From the NCBI GenBank assembly GCA_036822015.1, contig DAISIL010000003.1, positions 41,656 to 105,655 on the forward strand: a stretch of 64,000 nucleotides of DNA. Direction: 5' to 3'. Position 1 is the stretch's first letter. The number at the start of each line of letters is the position of its first letter. This DNA is from DAISIL01 sp036822015. Its GTDB lineage: Bacteria > Bacteroidota > Bacteroidia > Cytophagales > Bernardetiaceae. The notes under the pieces are model-generated. The model saw only the letters and a list, made by a program, of their open reading frames with translations. It had not been told where the DNA came from and searched no databases. This document shows, one piece after another, positions 15,947 through 24,644 of the stretch. The position numbers were made by a program, and so were the translations under genes.

Positions 15947-18900
15947 ATGAAAAACTTTTTGCGTATTATCTGGGTGGTCTGGATGTGTGCTGCCTGTTCG
16001 GGCAATAAAAATCAGCTCGTAATTACGGCGCAAAACTTCGGTGAGCAGATCGCCGAACAGCAAAATCTAAATTTTACTTTTGATCGGGAGGTAGCACCCG
16101 TAGAACTGCTCAACCAGTGGTCGGAGACGGCTTATCTAGACATTCAGCCACCGGTAGCGGGAATGTTTCGTTGGGAAAGCACACGAACGCTCGTCTTTTC
16201 GCCCGAAGTAGGCTTTGCACCGAATACAGACTACACGGCATTTTTTACAGATGAAGTTACAAAAATTGCTACTATTCCTGAAACACAATTACCCAAAGAA
16301 AAAACAATCAAATTTCATACGCCTTATCTGGGGCTGATGGGTGTAAATGCTTTTTGGGGAGCCAACGCACAAGACAAAGCCGAGTTACGGCTACAAATGA
16401 ACTTCAACTATGACATTGATCCCGAACAACTCAAAGACTTGATCGCCGTCAAGATCGCGGGTTATGAGATCGGATATTTGATTGAAAGCACAGGTATAGG
16501 GCGTTCGATACGCTTGATTTTGAAAGGAAATAAAGCTCCCAGCGATCTGGCCAAACAAAAAATTGCCCTGAACATCAAGCCTGGGTTGCGTCTGCCCGGT
16601 GCCGAGGAGGTTTCTGCCAAGGCGATTGCTTTTGAGACCACCGTGCCATCTATTGATCGCTTTGAAGTGATACAAGTAGAAGAAATTCAGGATGATGACC
16701 GGCTGTATATCAAAGTCAGTACCAACCAGGCACTGGGGCTTTCCCCCGACCAGATCAAACGCCATGTAACTTTGTTCGAGGAGGGCAGTAGCCCGACGAA
16801 AAAGCAGATGAGCATAGAGATCGAAAAGCTCGATGTGGGCTTTTTGGTCAAGGGCAACTTTGAGAAAGACAAAGCCTACGGGCTTACGATTACAAAATCC
16901 ATCACGAGTATTTTTGACAAAAACTTGGCGGGCAATTATGAGCAAAAACTGATCTTTGGAAAAGTAACACCTTCGATTGCATTTCCCGAAACAAAGGCCA
17001 GTTATTTGAGCAGCCGAGGGGAACAAAACATCGGCATACGTATCACACAACTGCCCGAGGTAAACATTCAAGTTTTTAAAATCTATGAAAACAACATTAA
17101 GCATTTTCTTTACCATGAAGTGGGCTACTATCAGTACAGCGGGCAAGTGGGTAGCTATTACAGCGATTATAGCCAATACGGTGATTTGATCTATGACCAG
17201 ACGGTAAAAACCCAAAGTTTGGCACAAAATGGCGACCTGCGATTGATTCAGATGCGCGACTTGACCCGCCTGGATAGCAAGCCCTTCAAGGGGATTTATA
17301 TGTTGCGTGTCATGGATCCCTCCTCGCGCTGGATCAGTGATGCCCGCCTGGTGAGCGTCTCCGATATGGGTTTTATCGCCAAGGCCACCGAAGATGAGGT
17401 GCTGGTCTTTGTCAATTCAATTATTGATGGCACGCCCGTATCTGGTGCCGAGGTTACGCTGATTAGCAGTAATAATCAGGAAATTTTGAAAGCCAGTAGC
17501 AATAGTGAAGGAGTGGCGCGTTTTGCGGACATCTCACAAAAAATGCCTGGCTTTGAGGTAGCCATGGTTACGGCCAAAAAAGATGAAGAATTTAACTATA
17601 TGCTCTTTCGGCATAACGCTCTGGATGCCAGCCAGTGGAGCCGCTCGACTTTGCAGGGTATCCAGACCGAAAAGGGAAGCTATCAGGCCTTTATTTACGG
17701 CCCTCGCAATCTCTATCGCCCCGGCGAAACTGTGCCGCTCAAGACCCTCGTGCAAAGCCTGGATTGGAAACCCGTAGCGGATATGCTCATCAAGTTTGAT
17801 CTCAAGCTACCCAACGGTAAGGTTATGTATTCCCGCAAAGGAGAGTTGAGCAAAAACGGTACGCTCGAAACACAATTTGAGTTGCCGCCAAATGCCGTTA
17901 CGGGTGCGTACACGGCTGAGGTTCTCACCTCAAACAACGCACTGATAGGGAGCTATAACCTTAATGTTGAGGATTTTATCCCGGATCGTATCAAGGTAAA
18001 TGCACGCCTCAACCAAACGGCTATCAACGTTGGAGAGCAAGTACAATTCACAGCAGAAGCCCTCAACTTGTTTGGGCCACCGGCGGCCAATCGCAGCTAC
18101 GAAGTTGATTTGTGGTTTGAGGAGGCGGATTTTCATCCAGCACCCAAAGACCCCGACTACCGAGATTTTAGCTTTGCTTTGAGCCGAGGAGCGCAGGCAG
18201 TCTATGAGATGAACAGCCGAAGAGAAGGCAAAACCGATGAAAACGGAAAAATTACCGAATCTTTTGTAACCGATGCCAGTTATCGCAACATAGGAGCGAT
18301 CAATGGCAATGTCAGCGTTACGGTTTTTGATGAAACGGGCCGCCCCGTAGAAAACCGGCAGCGTTTTCAGCTCTTCACACAAAACGCTTTTGCGGGCATC
18401 AAGGGGCTGGATAGTTATTGGATCGGGACAAACCAAAAGATCAGTTTTCCTGTCGCTCTCCTGGATCGGGAGGGACGAGCGGCCAGCAGTCAGGTGCGCG
18501 TGGTAGTGGAGCGCAGCGAGTGGCAAAGTGTCCTCGAAAAAGACTACTCGGGCAGTTATCGCTATGTCTCCCGCGAAAAAGTGATCTCGGAGACCGAAAC
18601 AACGATCAATATCAGCGGGCGAGGGCAGTTTAATTTTACGCCTAACCATTCGGGCTATCACGTTGTGAAGGTCTTTCTGCCTGGGGCGAAGGCTTGCGTG
18701 AGTACGTCGTTTTATGCTTATGGTTACGGAGCGCAAGCGTCTGCTTTTGAGGTCAGCAAGGAGGGACAAATCCAGATGGTACTGGATAAGGAAAGCTACC
18801 GCGTCGGTGATAAAGCTAAGGTGCTATTCAAGACCCCTTTTTCGGGGCAGATGCTCGTAACGATTGAGCGAGATCGCCTGATTGAGTACCGCTACGTAAC

Positions 18901-21370
18901 GGTCAAGGAACGCTCGGCGGCCCTAGAGTTCACGCTCACAGAGGCACATCTACCCAATGCCTACATCACGGCTACACTCATCAAGCCATTGAAAAACAAA
19001 GACTTGCCCCTGACCGTAGCCTACGGCATCGAAGGTTTTGGCGTAGAAAGCTCTGGCTACCAGATGCCCATCACGATTGAGGCGGCAGGCAAGTCGCGCT
19101 CACGCAAGCAGCAGACGGTTCAGGTCAAAGCAGAGCCAAATGCAGAGGTTACCGTAGCCGTCGTCGATGAGGGCATCTTGCAGATCAAGCGATACCGTAG
19201 CCCCGATCCGGTGGCGTATTTTTTTCAGCCACGTGCCTTGCAGGTGAGCAGTTACAACGTCTATCCGAGGCTTTTTCCCGAGATCACTCTGGGGCAGGAT
19301 CGCTTTGGCGCCGGCGATTACGACCTCGGGCAGCGCACCAACCCCATGCAAAACAACCGCGTCAAGCCCGTTGCGCTTTGGAGCCAAACCCTGACCACGG
19401 ACAGCAAGGGCAAAGCCAATTACACCTTCGAGATACCCGAGTTTTCGGGGAGCCTCCGTGTGATGGTGGTGGGCGTAAAGGGCAGCAAGACCGGCTCGGC
19501 CGAGCATCAGTTGCAGGTGGCGGATCCGTTGGTGGTGAGTGCAGGGGTTCCGCGCTTTCTTAGCCCAGGCGACCGCGCCCGCATCCCCGTAACGATCGCT
19601 AACACAACCGATAAGACCACCGAAGCAAGTGTATCCTTGGCCGTTTCGGGGCAGCTTTCGAGCGGTAGCACCCCGCAGCAAGTATCCATTCCGGCACAAT
19701 CCGAGCGGCAGGTCTATTTCGATGTTGTGGCAAAGGAGACCATCGGCACGGGAACGATTCAGGCCATCGCCCAGACGAGCCAGGAGAAGTTCCCCCAAAC
19801 GATAGAGATCAGCATCCGGCCCAGCACGTCGCTCTTGAAGCAGAGCGGCTCGGGTATGGTGGAAGGGGGCAAGTCGGCTACGGTCAGTTTGTCTCACGAT
19901 TTTGTGCCGGCTTCGGCTAAGGCTAAATTGGTGGTCAGTAAGTCGCCCATCGTTGCCTTCACGAAGTCCTTCGATGCGCTGGTGCGCTATCCCCACGGAT
20001 GCGTAGAGCAGACGGTGTCGGCGGCGTTTCCGCAGCTGTATTTGCGGGAGCTGGCCCAGTCGTTGGGTGGATACCCGGAGCAGCACGTGCAAGCCGCGAT
20101 CACGAAACTACAATCTATGCAGTTGTACGATGGTTCGTTGAGCTACTGGCCCGGCGACTATACGCCTAGCTGGTGGGGTACGGCTTACGCGACCAACTTT
20201 GTGATGGAGGCCAAAAAGGCGGGTTATCAGGTCGATGAGCAGTTTTTGGAGGGATTGCTGAACTATCTCTCCGAGCAGGTGCGCCGCAAGTCCACGAACG
20301 ACTACTACTATTTTGATGGACAGGGGCAGCGCGTGGTGCGTCAGATCGCTGATCGCTCGGTGTTTTATTCGCTGTACGTCCTGGCCATGTCCGGACAAAA
20401 AGACCGCTCCACGATGAACTACTACAAAGCCCGCCCCGAACTCCTCTCACTCGATAGCCGTTACCTCTTGGCAGCGACTTACAAGCGCATCGGGGATAAC
20501 AAAAGTTTTCAAACATTGCTACCCAAAGCCTTCACAGGGGAGCGTGCCGAAAATGCTTTGGGCGGAAATTTTTATTCCTACATCCGAGATATGGCTATCG
20601 CCCTCAACACGCTCATCGAAACCGACCCGAATAACCCCCAAATTGGCACACTGGCCCAGCAGCTTTCGGAGCAACTCAAAACGCAGCCTTACCTCAACAC
20701 CCAGGAGATGGCTTTCTCCTTGTTGGCTCTCGGCAAGGTAGCTCGGCAGGCAAACCAAAGCCAAATCACGGCTACCCTCAAGATGAACGGGCAGACAATC
20801 GCCAACTTTCAGGGCAAAGATATTGTCCTCCAAAAAAGCGACCTAGCCAACAACACCCTCGCTATCCAGACGACCGGACAAGGCAAGCTCTACTACTTCT
20901 GGGAGGTCTCGGGTTTGAGTGCCTCCGGACGCTATACAGAGGAGGATAGCTACCTCAAAGTGCGCAAACGCTTCTTTGATCGCAACGGCAACCCACTGAC
21001 AAACAAAGACTTTCAGCAAAACGATCTGATCGTTGTCCAGCTTTCCTTACAGACACTCAACAACCTCAACCGCATCGAAAACGTCGTTGTTACGGATATG
21101 CTCCCTGCCGGATTTGAGATCGAAAACCCGCGCCTTAGCCAGGGCAGTGCCATGCCCTGGATCAAAGATGCCGCCAGCCCCGAACACTACGATTACCGCG
21201 ACGACCGCGTGAACCTCTTCACGACAGCCACCGTACAGCCGCAGTATTTCTACTACACCGTCCGGGCGGTATCCACGGGGACGTTCCGTATGGGGCCCGT
21301 CAGTGCCGATGCGATGTACAACGGCGCGTATCATTCCTACTTCGGTGCCGACGAGGTGGTAGTCAGGTAA
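15947..21370 (+). CDS. Alpha-2-macroglobulin family lipoprotein with thioester
   Basis: A 1807-residue bacterial A2M. The signal peptide ends in CAAC at residue 17, so it is probably a lipoprotein. MG-type beta domains run through the first about 1100 residues, including an MG1/BF2 region and an A2M bait-like stretch. The thioester motif G-C1352-V-E-Q1355 is intact, followed by the alpha-helical terpenoid-toroid domain (about 1360-1600), and a C-terminal DUF11-like strand region. Bacterial A2Ms trap attacking proteases in the periplasm and often act with peptidoglycan repair enzymes; the PBP1A at 24645 is near but not adjacent. ATG 15947 is chosen; the frame opens 33 bases earlier. Length is slightly above typical (about 1500-1900). 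Confidence 0.93.
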   Translation: MKNFLRIIWVVWMCAACSGNKNQLVITAQNFGEQIAEQQNLNFTFDREVAPVELLNQWSETAYLDIQPPVAGMFRWESTRTLVFSPEVGFAPNTDYTAFFTDEVTKIATIPETQLPKEKTIKFHTPYLGLMGVNAFWGANAQDKAELRLQMNFNYDIDPEQLKDLIAVKIAGYEIGYLIESTGIGRSIRLILKGNKAPSDLAKQKIALNIKPGLRLPGAEEVSAKAIAFETTVPSIDRFEVIQVEEIQDDDRLYIKVSTNQALGLSPDQIKRHVTLFEEGSSPTKKQMSIEIEKLDVGFLVKGNFEKDKAYGLTITKSITSIFDKNLAGNYEQKLIFGKVTPSIAFPETKASYLSSRGEQNIGIRITQLPEVNIQVFKIYENNIKHFLYHEVGYYQYSGQVGSYYSDYSQYGDLIYDQTVKTQSLAQNGDLRLIQMRDLTRLDSKPFKGIYMLRVMDPSSRWISDARLVSVSDMGFIAKATEDEVLVFVNSIIDGTPVSGAEVTLISSNNQEILKASSNSEGVARFADISQKMPGFEVAMVTAKKDEEFNYMLFRHNALDASQWSRSTLQGIQTEKGSYQAFIYGPRNLYRPGETVPLKTLVQSLDWKPVADMLIKFDLKLPNGKVMYSRKGELSKNGTLETQFELPPNAVTGAYTAEVLTSNNALIGSYNLNVEDFIPDRIKVNARLNQTAINVGEQVQFTAEALNLFGPPAANRSYEVDLWFEEADFHPAPKDPDYRDFSFALSRGAQAVYEMNSRREGKTDENGKITESFVTDASYRNIGAINGNVSVTVFDETGRPVENRQRFQLFTQNAFAGIKGLDSYWIGTNQKISFPVALLDREGRAASSQVRVVVERSEWQSVLEKDYSGSYRYVSREKVISETETTINISGRGQFNFTPNHSGYHVVKVFLPGAKACVSTSFYAYGYGAQASAFEVSKEGQIQMVLDKESYRVGDKAKVLFKTPFSGQMLVTIERDRLIEYRYVTVKERSAALEFTLTEAHLPNAYITATLIKPLKNKDLPLTVAYGIEGFGVESSGYQMPITIEAAGKSRSRKQQTVQVKAEPNAEVTVAVVDEGILQIKRYRSPDPVAYFFQPRALQVSSYNVYPRLFPEITLGQDRFGAGDYDLGQRTNPMQNNRVKPVALWSQTLTTDSKGKANYTFEIPEFSGSLRVMVVGVKGSKTGSAEHQLQVADPLVVSAGVPRFLSPGDRARIPVTIANTTDKTTEASVSLAVSGQLSSGSTPQQVSIPAQSERQVYFDVVAKETIGTGTIQAIAQTSQEKFPQTIEISIRPSTSLLKQSGSGMVEGGKSATVSLSHDFVPASAKAKLVVSKSPIVAFTKSFDALVRYPHGCVEQTVSAAFPQLYLRELAQSLGGYPEQHVQAAITKLQSMQLYDGSLSYWPGDYTPSWWGTAYATNFVMEAKKAGYQVDEQFLEGLLNYLSEQVRRKSTNDYYYFDGQGQRVVRQIADRSVFYSLYVLAMSGQKDRSTMNYYKARPELLSLDSRYLLAATYKRIGDNKSFQTLLPKAFTGERAENALGGNFYSYIRDMAIALNTLIETDPNNPQIGTLAQQLSEQLKTQPYLNTQEMAFSLLALGKVARQANQSQITATLKMNGQTIANFQGKDIVLQKSDLANNTLAIQTTGQGKLYYFWEVSGLSASGRYTEEDSYLKVRKRFFDRNGNPLTNKDFQQNDLIVVQLSLQTLNNLNRIENVVVTDMLPAGFEIENPRLSQGSAMPWIKDAASPEHYDYRDDRVNLFTTATVQPQYFYYTVRAVSTGTFRMGPVSADAMYNGAYHSYFGADEVVVR

Positions 21371-21379
21371 ACAAAAAAA

Positions 21380-21405
21380 TAGAGACGCTCTGTGGAACGT
21401 CTCTA
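21380..21405. repeat. Short GAGACG palindrome after the A2M gene
   Basis: An 8-bp inverted repeat TAGAGACG/CGTCTCTA (21380-21387 and 21398-21405) with a 10-base spacer. A second hairpin ending in the same GTCTC core follows at 21429-21456. The sequence resembles short palindromes dispersed in many Bacteroidota genomes. Confidence 0.55.
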
Positions 21406-21428
21406 CAAAAAATGTAATCAAGCTACCT

Positions 21429-21467
21429 GAGGCGCACAAGAACTGTTGTGCGTCTCTTTTTTTGTTT
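21429..21467 (+). terminator. Terminator after the A2M gene
   Basis: An 11-bp stem (21429-21439 with 21446-21456, one G-T pair) and a T run reaching 21467, exactly where the convergent glnN frame ends. It probably ends transcription of the A2M gene. Confidence 0.8.
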
Positions 21468-23657
21468 TTAGCGGACAAAGAGCATCTCGCGATACTTGAC
21501 CATCGGCCAAACTTCGTCATCGACAAGGAGTTCGAGTTTGTCGCAGGCGTAACGGACGGGTTCAAAGTACTTCTCCTTGACCTCAAAGCAATACGCTTTG
21601 GCCATCTCCAGGGTGTCTTCCATCTCGTTGGCAGCCTTGCGGGCTTTGGCCATCTCTTTTACGTTCGTCGTGATTTGATTGACGTAACGAGAGATGCGAT
21701 GGATGGTATCCAGGCGGGCATCTTCGGAGACATCCACACCGAGGGATTGAAGTCCTTGTAGGTTGGTGATGAGCTGGTTTTGGTACTTGACCGCTGCCGG
21801 GACGATGTGGTTTTGGGCCAAATCACAGAGGGATCGGGATTCGATCTGGGTTTGGAGGATATAGCCTTCGAGGAGAATTTCTTGGCGTGCTTTGAGTTCG
21901 GAGGGCGTAAAGATACCCAGCTTCTCAAAGAACTCCAACACCTCTGGGCGGCCATACACTTCGAGTGCTTCGGGCGTGGTGCGTAGGTTGCTTAGTCCGC
22001 GTTTGGCGGCTTCTTCTACCCACTCCTGGCTGTATCCGTCGCCTTCAAAAACAATCGCTTTGGCTTCGGTTACGTAGCGTCGGAGGACTTGGGTGATGGC
22101 AATTTCTTTCTTTTCACCTTTTTCTACCAAACCATCCACTTCTTGAGCAAATTCCTGCAACTGGGCAGCCACGATGGCGTTCAGGACAGTCATGGGGGCG
22201 GCGTTGTTGGCCAGGCTCCCTACGGCGCGTAGCTCAAACTTGTTGCCCGTGAAGGCAAAAGGCGAGGTACGGTTACGGTCGGTGTTGTCTTTGAGGATGG
22301 GCGGTATCTTGTCGATGCCGAGTTTGATGTACATATTCTCCCCCTTGCCTACCTCTACGTTGGCGGTGTTTTCAAAGTTTTCGAGGACGGCGGAGAGCTG
22401 TGAGCCAATAAAAGCCGAGATGATGGCCGGTGGTGCTTCGTTGGCACCCAGGCGGAAGTCGTTGCCGGGGGAGGCAATGGCAGCCCGCAGAATATCGGCG
22501 TGGCGATGCACGGCTTTGAGGGTATTGACAAAGAAGGTCAAAAATTGAAGGTTTTCACGGGCTTTGCTTGTCGGTGAGAGCAGGTTGATGCCTGTGTTGG
22601 TGGACATTGACCAGTTGTTGTGCTTACCGCTTCCATTGATACCCGCAAAGGGTTTTTCGTGAAACAAGACCTTGAAGCCATGTTTGGCCGAGACTTTCCG
22701 CATGACATCCATCAGGAGCAGGTTATGATCGGTGGCCAGGTTTACGTCTTCAAAGCTGGGGGCGCACTCGTATTGCCCTGGTGCTACTTCGTTGTGGCGC
22801 GTCGTGATGGGAATACCCAGCTTGAGGGCTTCGATCTCGAACTCCTGCATGAAGCGGGTTACCCGTGCCGGAATAGAGCCAAAGTAGTGATCGCTCAGCT
22901 GCTGCCCTCGGGAGGGAGATTGCCCCATGACGGTCTTTCCGGTCATTACCAGATCGGGGCGGGCATTGAAGAGGGCCCGATCAATGAGGAAAAACTCCTG
23001 CTCGGCACCAAGGGTAGCCGTTACGCGGGTTACGTTGCGATCAAAGTACTGACAAACTTTGGTGGCCGCCTGATCGAGGAGTTCCATCGACTTGAGGAGC
23101 GGTGCTTTGTAGTCCAGGGCTTCACCCGTGTACGAGACAAAAATGGAGGGAATGCAAAGCGTCCGTACCGACCCGATGTCGAACAAAAAGGCAGGTGAGG
23201 TAGGATCCCAGGCCGTGTAGCCGCGTGCCTCGAAGGTGTTGCGCAGTCCTCCGCTAGGAAACGATGAGGCATCGGGTTCTTGCTGAACAAGCGTGCTACC
23301 CTTGAACTTTTCGATGGCCTCGCCACCCGGGGAGAGTTCAAAAAACGAATCGTGTTTTTCGGCCGTTGTACCACGGATGGGCTGAAACCAGTGGGTATAG
23401 TGGGTTGCTCCGCGCTCCATGGCCCAGTTTTTCATCGCCGAAGCGGTGATGTCGGCCAGGGACTCGCTGATTTTTTCGCCTTTATCAATGGCTTGTATGA
23501 GTTTTTTGTACGCACCGGCGGGGATAAAAGCCTTCATCGCCTCGCGGTTGAAGACATTCATCCCAAAATAATCCGAGATTTTTTCTGCGGGCGGGGTGGC
23601 CACCACAACGGGACGTTGTTGGGTCATTTCAAGTGCCTTCACTCGGGATATAGACAT
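21468..23657 (-). CDS. glnN: Glutamine synthetase type III
   Basis: A 729-residue GSIII that makes glutamine from glutamate, ammonia and ATP; the family forms double-ring dodecamers and is typical of Bacteroidota and cyanobacteria. Visible motifs are GAEQEFFLID (metal-binding Glu), ARHNEVAPGQYE-like TRHNEVAPGQYE, NGSGKHNNWS, and DRNRTSPFAFTGNKFELR. The N-terminal extension (MSISRV..., PPAEKISDYFGMNVFN) is diagnostic of GSIII. It starts at ATG 23657 with a -7 box 30 bases upstream. It is convergent with the A2M gene. Confidence 0.96.
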   Translation of the reverse strand: MSISRVKALEMTQQRPVVVATPPAEKISDYFGMNVFNREAMKAFIPAGAYKKLIQAIDKGEKISESLADITASAMKNWAMERGATHYTHWFQPIRGTTAEKHDSFFELSPGGEAIEKFKGSTLVQQEPDASSFPSGGLRNTFEARGYTAWDPTSPAFLFDIGSVRTLCIPSIFVSYTGEALDYKAPLLKSMELLDQAATKVCQYFDRNVTRVTATLGAEQEFFLIDRALFNARPDLVMTGKTVMGQSPSRGQQLSDHYFGSIPARVTRFMQEFEIEALKLGIPITTRHNEVAPGQYECAPSFEDVNLATDHNLLLMDVMRKVSAKHGFKVLFHEKPFAGINGSGKHNNWSMSTNTGINLLSPTSKARENLQFLTFFVNTLKAVHRHADILRAAIASPGNDFRLGANEAPPAIISAFIGSQLSAVLENFENTANVEVGKGENMYIKLGIDKIPPILKDNTDRNRTSPFAFTGNKFELRAVGSLANNAAPMTVLNAIVAAQLQEFAQEVDGLVEKGEKKEIAITQVLRRYVTEAKAIVFEGDGYSQEWVEEAAKRGLSNLRTTPEALEVYGRPEVLEFFEKLGIFTPSELKARQEILLEGYILQTQIESRSLCDLAQNHIVPAAVKYQNQLITNLQGLQSLGVDVSEDARLDTIHRISRYVNQITTNVKEMAKARKAANEMEDTLEMAKAYCFEVKEKYFEPVRYACDKLELLVDDEVWPMVKYREMLFVR

Positions 23658-23688
23658 ACAAATTCAGGTTTTAGGGTTAAAAATGATC

Positions 23689-23696
23689 CAAAGGTA
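23689..23696 (-). promoter_or_regulatory. glnN -7 element
   Basis: A perfect TACCTTTG on the minus strand, 31 bases before ATG 23657. A TTG -33 box is not clear. Confidence 0.45.
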
Positions 23697-23760
23697 CGGT
23701 TTTTTTTGTTGGATAGCTAATGAGATGGATTTTTTTTGAGCGTGCCCTTATCTTTATTGC

Positions 23761-24555
23761 CTACCCAAAAAAATCGCTTTGGCTTGCCTGACTAGCCAAC
23801 ATTTCAGCTTCAGGCTTGCCCAAATAGCGATCAATCAAGGCATGGGCTACGTACAGCACCGGCGTAAGGGCAATGGCTACCAAAAATTTATACGTGTAGT
23901 TTACGATCCCGACCGAGATGACCAGCGACCACTCCCAAGGCGGATTGCCGAAATAATGAAACGCAATGGCCAATACCACAAAGCTATCCACGAACTGCGA
24001 AACCAGCGTAGAACCCGTTGCCCGCAACCAAATATGACGGCTACCCGTGTAGCGACGCACCCACTGAAACACGCTCACATCCAACAACTGACCGATCAGA
24101 AACGCCACCAAAGAACCGATAATGATCCCCATACTCTGCCGAAAAATCCGCGAGAAAGCCAGATCAATATCCAGGGGCGGATCGCCCTGGGCATGGAGCG
24201 ATACCCAAAAATCGGCCGGTGGTAAGCCCGCCACCCACCAGATCATCACGAAGGCATAGGCAATAAAACCGGCGGTCAGGAACGAAACCCGACGCACACC
24301 CCGCTTGCCAAAATATTCGTTGATTAAGTCATTGGTAACAAAGACGATGGGCCACAAGATCACCCCTGCCGTTAGATCAAAGCCAAACGCCTGCCCCTCC
24401 AGAAGCGTCCACGCCAAAGGAGCCATGCCCAGGGCGGCTTCCAATGAAAAAATTTTTGTTCCTACAACCTCGGCCAGTAGGGCGTTGGTCAGAAAGATTC
24501 CCATCAGCACGACAAACAAGGTCTCCTGCCGGTCTAAACGATCCAATTTGGGCAT
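23761..24555 (-). CDS. Queuosine precursor transporter (YhhQ/VUT family)
   Basis: A membrane protein of 264 residues with about 6-7 hydrophobic helices. Family hallmarks include NALLAEVVGTKIF in the first helix, WPIVFVTNDLINEYFGKRGVRR after the second or third, and STLVSQFVDSFVV near the end. YhhQ-type proteins import 7-cyano- or 7-aminomethyl-7-deazaguanine for queuosine in tRNA. ATG 24555 is preferred; the frame also opens at a GTG 27 bases upstream. It is divergent from the PBP1A gene, 89 bases apart. Confidence 0.88.
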   Translation of the reverse strand: MPKLDRLDRQETLFVVLMGIFLTNALLAEVVGTKIFSLEAALGMAPLAWTLLEGQAFGFDLTAGVILWPIVFVTNDLINEYFGKRGVRRVSFLTAGFIAYAFVMIWWVAGLPPADFWVSLHAQGDPPLDIDLAFSRIFRQSMGIIIGSLVAFLIGQLLDVSVFQWVRRYTGSRHIWLRATGSTLVSQFVDSFVVLAIAFHYFGNPPWEWSLVISVGIVNYTYKFLVAIALTPVLYVAHALIDRYLGKPEAEMLASQASQSDFFG

Positions 24556-24615
24556 AAACAAAATTTTTACTCCTACAAACACACAATAAGAGGGGATGTT
24601 TTTTTCTATTTTTGT

Positions 24616-24623
24616 TACCTTTG
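24616..24623 (+). promoter_or_regulatory. PBP1A -7 element
   Basis: A perfect TACCTTTG 21 bases before ATG 24645. It lies downstream of the TTG at 24612 that would otherwise open the frame, which supports the ATG 24645 start. Confidence 0.5.
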
Positions 24624-24644
24624 ATGCGCAACGACGGATTTTTT

